Notes under the pieces: generated by a model
Told to the model about the DNA's origin: nothing
What the model saw: only the letters and a program-made list of their open reading frames with translations
The model's database searches: none
Origin: CG-Epi1 sp964634895
Lineage (GTDB): Archaea; Thermoplasmatota; Poseidoniia; MGIII; CG-Epi1
Assembly (NCBI GenBank): GCA_964634895.1
Contig: CAZWJS010000041.1
Location: 1-8,453 of the forward strand
Direction: 5' to 3'
DNA length: 8,453 nt
Position numbers and translations under genes: made by a program
Shown: positions 6,493-8,453 of the stretch, in pieces
How positions within the stretch are numbered: the stretch's first letter is position 1
Layout of the letters: each line of letters opens with the position of its first letter

Positions 6493-6882
6493 ATGGGCAA
6501 AATAAGAATTCTTATTGCAAAACCAGGACTAGATGGTCATGATCGGGGTGCAAAAGTCATTGCAAGAGCCCTCAGAGATGCAGGTATGGAAGTCATATAT
6601 ACTGGCCTCAGGCAAAGTCCTGAAGATATTGTTGAAGCTGCAATACAAGAAGATGTCCAATTCATTGGATTGAGTATTTTATCTGGCGCTCACACTCATA
6701 TTTTCCCAGAGGTTATCGAACTGCTAAAAATGAGAGAAGCTGAAGATATTAAAATAATTGCTGGAGGAATAATTCCTAATGAAGAAATCCCAAAATGGAA
6801 CGATATGGGAATAGAAGCTATTTTTGGGCCAGGATCATCAACTACCGAAATCATTGATTACATAAATAGGAAAAAAAATTGA
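6493..6882 (+). CDS. mcmA2: Methylmalonyl-CoA mutase, small (B12-binding) subunit
   Basis: Cobalamin-binding subunit of the two-subunit mutase that interconverts methylmalonyl-CoA and succinyl-CoA. The 129 residues match a lone B12-binding Rossmann domain. The base-off/His-on motif is GLDGHDRG (D14, H16, G19), with H16 as the lower cobalt ligand. The other two signatures are SILSG (62-66) and AGGIIP (91-96). The catalytic TIM-barrel subunit is not in the window, which is common in archaea. The gene overlaps meaB by four bases (TTGA), so enzyme and repair chaperone are made together. A related B12-dependent mutase (for example ethylmalonyl- or isobutyryl-CoA) could use the same small subunit. 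Confidence 0.93.
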   Translation: MGKIRILIAKPGLDGHDRGAKVIARALRDAGMEVIYTGLRQSPEDIVEAAIQEDVQFIGLSILSGAHTHIFPEVIELLKMREAEDIKIIAGGIIPNEEIPKWNDMGIEAIFGPGSSTTEIIDYINRKKN

Positions 6883-7805
6883 AACCGGATGAACTTGTTA
6901 CCAAATTAAATGCTGGGGACAAAAGGTCCATTGCAAAATTAATAACATTAATTGAGGACGAGGAAAAAATAGCTGAAAAGATTATTAAGAAAATATGGAG
7001 AATTACTGGTAATTCATACATTATCGGAATTACAGGTCCACCTGGCGCTGGCAAATCAACAATTGTTGATTTACTTGCAGAGCATATCACATCAACGGGA
7101 TTAAAAGTAGGTGTTCTAGCTATTGACCCAACTAGCCCCTTTTCAGGAGGTGCTGTTTTAGGCGACCGACTAAGAATGTCAAAAGCCCAACAATCTGGAA
7201 TATTCATAAGATCTGTTGCAAGTAGAGGACATCTTGGAGGAATTGCTGCAACAACCCGTTTTATGATAAATGCACTCGAACTATCTGGTAATAATATTAC
7301 ATTGATAGAAACAGTAGGGGCAGGGCAAGGTGATGTTGAAATTGCTAAGGTTGCGGATACGACAATTGTAGTTGAAGTACCTGGCCTAGGAGATGAAATC
7401 CAAGCTCAAAAAGCAGGAATTCTCGAAATTGGAGACATACTAGTTGTAAATAAAGGAGACCGATCCGGTTCTGATAGATTAGCTAGAGAATTAGAAATGA
7501 TGCTGTCATTAGGAGAACAAAAAACATGGGTGCCACCTATAATAACCACTACTGCAACTGAAAACAAAGGAATTAAGAAATTGTGGAAAGGAATAGAAGA
7601 ACATAGAGTGTACCTTGAAAAAAGTGAACTAAAGGAAAAAAGACTACAAAAATTAACTTATGAATTGAAAAATCAACTCAGTCAAAAACTATTCATTAAA
7701 AAAATAATACAAGTGGGCGAAGACGAAATCAAACGAACTGCAGAAGAGGTGCTAGAACGTAAAATCGATCCTTTTACAGCAATTGACGCTATAATTAAGG
7801 AATAA
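6879..7805 (+). CDS. meaB: MeaB/ArgK-type GTPase chaperone of methylmalonyl-CoA mutase
   Basis: G3E-family GTPase that gates cobalamin loading and protects or reactivates methylmalonyl-CoA mutase. The 308 residues show Walker A GPPGAGKST (53-61) and the AIDPTSPFSGG segment (81-91). They also show the switch region RSVASRGHLGG (111-121), ETVGAGQ (144-150) in the Walker B region, and NKGD (191-194) for guanine specificity. The helical C-terminus (about 240-308) is the dimerisation arm. The start is TTG, overlapping the mutase stop by four bases, with AGG about eight bases upstream. The old name ArgK (arginine kinase) is misleading. Confidence 0.95.
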   Translation: MKPDELVTKLNAGDKRSIAKLITLIEDEEKIAEKIIKKIWRITGNSYIIGITGPPGAGKSTIVDLLAEHITSTGLKVGVLAIDPTSPFSGGAVLGDRLRMSKAQQSGIFIRSVASRGHLGGIAATTRFMINALELSGNNITLIETVGAGQGDVEIAKVADTTIVVEVPGLGDEIQAQKAGILEIGDILVVNKGDRSGSDRLARELEMMLSLGEQKTWVPPIITTTATENKGIKKLWKGIEEHRVYLEKSELKEKRLQKLTYELKNQLSQKLFIKKIIQVGEDEIKRTAEEVLERKIDPFTAIDAIIKE

Positions 7806-7806
7806 G

Positions 7807-7815
7807 TATTATTTA
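7807..7815 (+). promoter_or_regulatory. TATA-like box of the K/E-rich gene
   Basis: TATTATTTA is centred about 25 bases before the ATG at 7836. There is no purine-rich Shine-Dalgarno in the gap, which again suggests a leaderless start. Confidence 0.4.
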
Positions 7816-7835
7816 GACATATTAATCCCGTAAAC

Positions 7836-8216
7836 ATGAACTTTGATGATAATTCTTTAAAAAAATACCTGAAAAAAAGTCCTATTAATGATAATGAAAC
7901 GGTGGGAAAAGAGTTTATCACAAATGAAACAAATATCGAAGCATTAGCCAAAGGTACCTTCCCTAAAAAATTATTAGATGAACAGAAAAATCACGAGATT
8001 AAAGTTCAATCTGAGATTATGCAAGAAATAGAAAAAGAACATAAAAAACTGCTCTCTGAACGCCCAATACCTGAACTACTTGAAAGTGCTGAGTTAATTT
8101 TAAAGCCAGAAAATTTGGAAAATCCAAAAATGGGTTCTCTTTACGAACAAAAGAAAGAAAAGAATGAAACCAAAAAAAAACCTTTTGAAGAAACAAATGA
8201 AGGGCACGTGGCCTAG
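7836..8216 (+). CDS. Hypothetical K/E-rich protein whose end overlaps tRNA-Arg
   Basis: I do not recognise this 126-residue protein. It is rich in Lys, Glu and Asn and has no membrane segment. It has probable helical or coiled-coil stretches (about 45-75 and 76-92) and a low-complexity tail (about 104-121). The stop codon and last residues (GHVA) lie inside the 5' half of tRNA-Arg, a 15-base overlap on the same strand. Processing of the tRNA by RNase P from a joint transcript would remove the stop. An uninterrupted frame in AT-rich DNA and a TATA-like box upstream support it, but there is no homology evidence. Confidence 0.6.
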   Translation: MNFDDNSLKKYLKKSPINDNETVGKEFITNETNIEALAKGTFPKKLLDEQKNHEIKVQSEIMQEIEKEHKKLLSERPIPELLESAELILKPENLENPKMGSLYEQKKEKNETKKKPFEETNEGHVA

Positions 8217-8278
8217 CCTGGAATGGCGGCTGCCTCCTAAGCAGCAGACCGGGGGTTCAAATCCCTCCGTGCCCGCCA
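8202..8278 (+). tRNA. tRNA-Arg (anticodon CCT), CCA encoded
   Basis: The acceptor stem GGGCACG pairs perfectly with CGTGCCC. The D-stem is GCC/GGC and the anticodon stem GCTGC/GCAGC. The loop CTCCTAA places anticodon CCT at 8236-8238, reading AGG. The T-arm is GGGGG-TTCAAAT-CCCTC with one G-U, discriminator G and an encoded CCA. Its first 15 bases double as the end of the upstream gene. I see no second copy of its 3' end in the window that would mark an integrated element. Confidence 0.96.
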
Positions 8279-8306
8279 AATACAAATTCTGAATCGAAAA
8301 CTATAA

Positions 8307-8315
8307 TTATATAAA
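8307..8315 (+). promoter_or_regulatory. TATA box of the GLTNGN-repeat gene
   Basis: TTATATAAA is the best TATA match in the window, with a purine-rich GAAAA a few bases upstream as a possible BRE. Its centre is 29 bases before the ATG at 8340, so the transcript would be leaderless or have only a few leader bases. No Shine-Dalgarno is present. Confidence 0.7.
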
Positions 8316-8339
8316 CTGCCTTCATAAAAAGCAGTATCC

Positions 8340-8453
8340 ATGAAGAAAGGAGAATATTCAGCAAAAGCTAGAGGGTTAACAAACGGTAATGGATTAACCA
8401 ATGGTAATGGATTAACAAACGGTAACGGATTAACAAACGGTAATGGATTAACA
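8340..8453 (+). CDS. Start of a GLTNGN-repeat protein (3' end outside window)
   Basis: A partial gene of 38 codons, open to the window edge. A short basic head, MKKGEYSAKAR, is followed by uninterrupted six-residue repeats G-L-T-N-G-N. I recall comparable TNG/LTNG repeat heads on larger proteins in uncultured marine Thermoplasmatota, but I cannot confirm this here and know no function. There is no hydrophobic signal before the repeats. The strong TATA box argues for a real, separately transcribed gene. What follows the repeats cannot be seen. Confidence 0.72.
   Translation, partial: MKKGEYSAKARGLTNGNGLTNGNGLTNGNGLTNGNGLT
8373..8453 (+). repeat. 18-base in-frame tandem repeat (GLTNGN)
   Basis: Four full 18-base units and a half unit reach the window end. 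The units differ at four places (GGG/GGA, ACC/ACA, AAT/AAC, AAC/AAT), all third-codon-position and all synonymous, so the peptide repeat is exact. Confidence 0.9.

Noticed and set aside
6851..7207. 118-codon minus-strand frame inside meaB
   Set aside because: Antisense shadow of a well-supported GTPase gene.
8100..8285. 61-codon minus-strand frame over tRNA-Arg
   Set aside because: GTEGFEPPVCCLGGSRHS is the typical spurious translation of an antisense tRNA; it also runs antisense to the K/E-rich gene.
8315..8335. ACTGC/GCAGT inverted repeat before the repeat-protein gene, as operator or terminator
   Set aside because: Only five base pairs with an eleven-base loop, in the span where the transcription start should lie; this is likely chance.
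8202..8453. Integration boundary of a mobile element at tRNA-Arg
   Set aside because: There is no integrase, no repeated tRNA 3' end and no obvious compositional break in the visible sequence.

Overview
The window is archaeal. It carries FEN-1, a Cbf5-type TruB with a PUA tail, RtcB, and a CcmE whose haem-binding residue is cysteine instead of histidine. TATA-like boxes sit about 24-29 bases before the first genes of several units. The sequence is AT-rich. A protein beginning with GLTNGN repeats lies at the right edge; I recall such repeats from uncultured marine Thermoplasmatota (Marine Group II/III, Poseidoniales), so that group is my best guess, but it rests on memory and inference.

Left part (1-5653, minus strand). 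Eight genes run head to tail with almost no gaps, and most overlap. In transcription order they are: a 48-residue zinc-ribbon protein (UUG start), a protein with two TFIIB-type zinc motifs, Cbf5 tRNA/rRNA pseudouridine synthase (GUG start), CcmC, a signal-peptide protein with a CcmD-like tail (GUG start), CcmE, RtcB RNA ligase, and FEN-1 flap nuclease. This looks like one operon joining RNA modification and ligation, cytochrome c haem delivery and DNA replication/repair. Good Shine-Dalgarno sites identify several of the non-AUG starts.

Middle (5654-5848). A divergent 91-base promoter region separates that operon from a plus-strand tRNA-Phe(GAA) with an encoded CCA end.

Right part (5849-8453, plus strand). 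This holds a small three-segment membrane protein with a charged tail, then the B12-binding small subunit of methylmalonyl-CoA mutase overlapping its GTPase chaperone MeaB. A K/E-rich hypothetical gene follows, whose last codons run into a tRNA-Arg(CCU). Last comes the start of a GLTNGN-repeat protein cut by the window edge. The mutase pair belongs to propionate/methylmalonyl-CoA metabolism; the large catalytic subunit is not here. The first genes of these plus-strand units mostly lack a well-placed Shine-Dalgarno and look leaderless.

Most notable points: a small gene that a simple ORF scan misses; an unusual Ccm module (CXXXY CcmE, fused CcmD-like protein, CcmC with an eroded WWD motif); a coding gene that terminates inside a tRNA; and a repeat protein whose repeat units differ only at synonymous sites.
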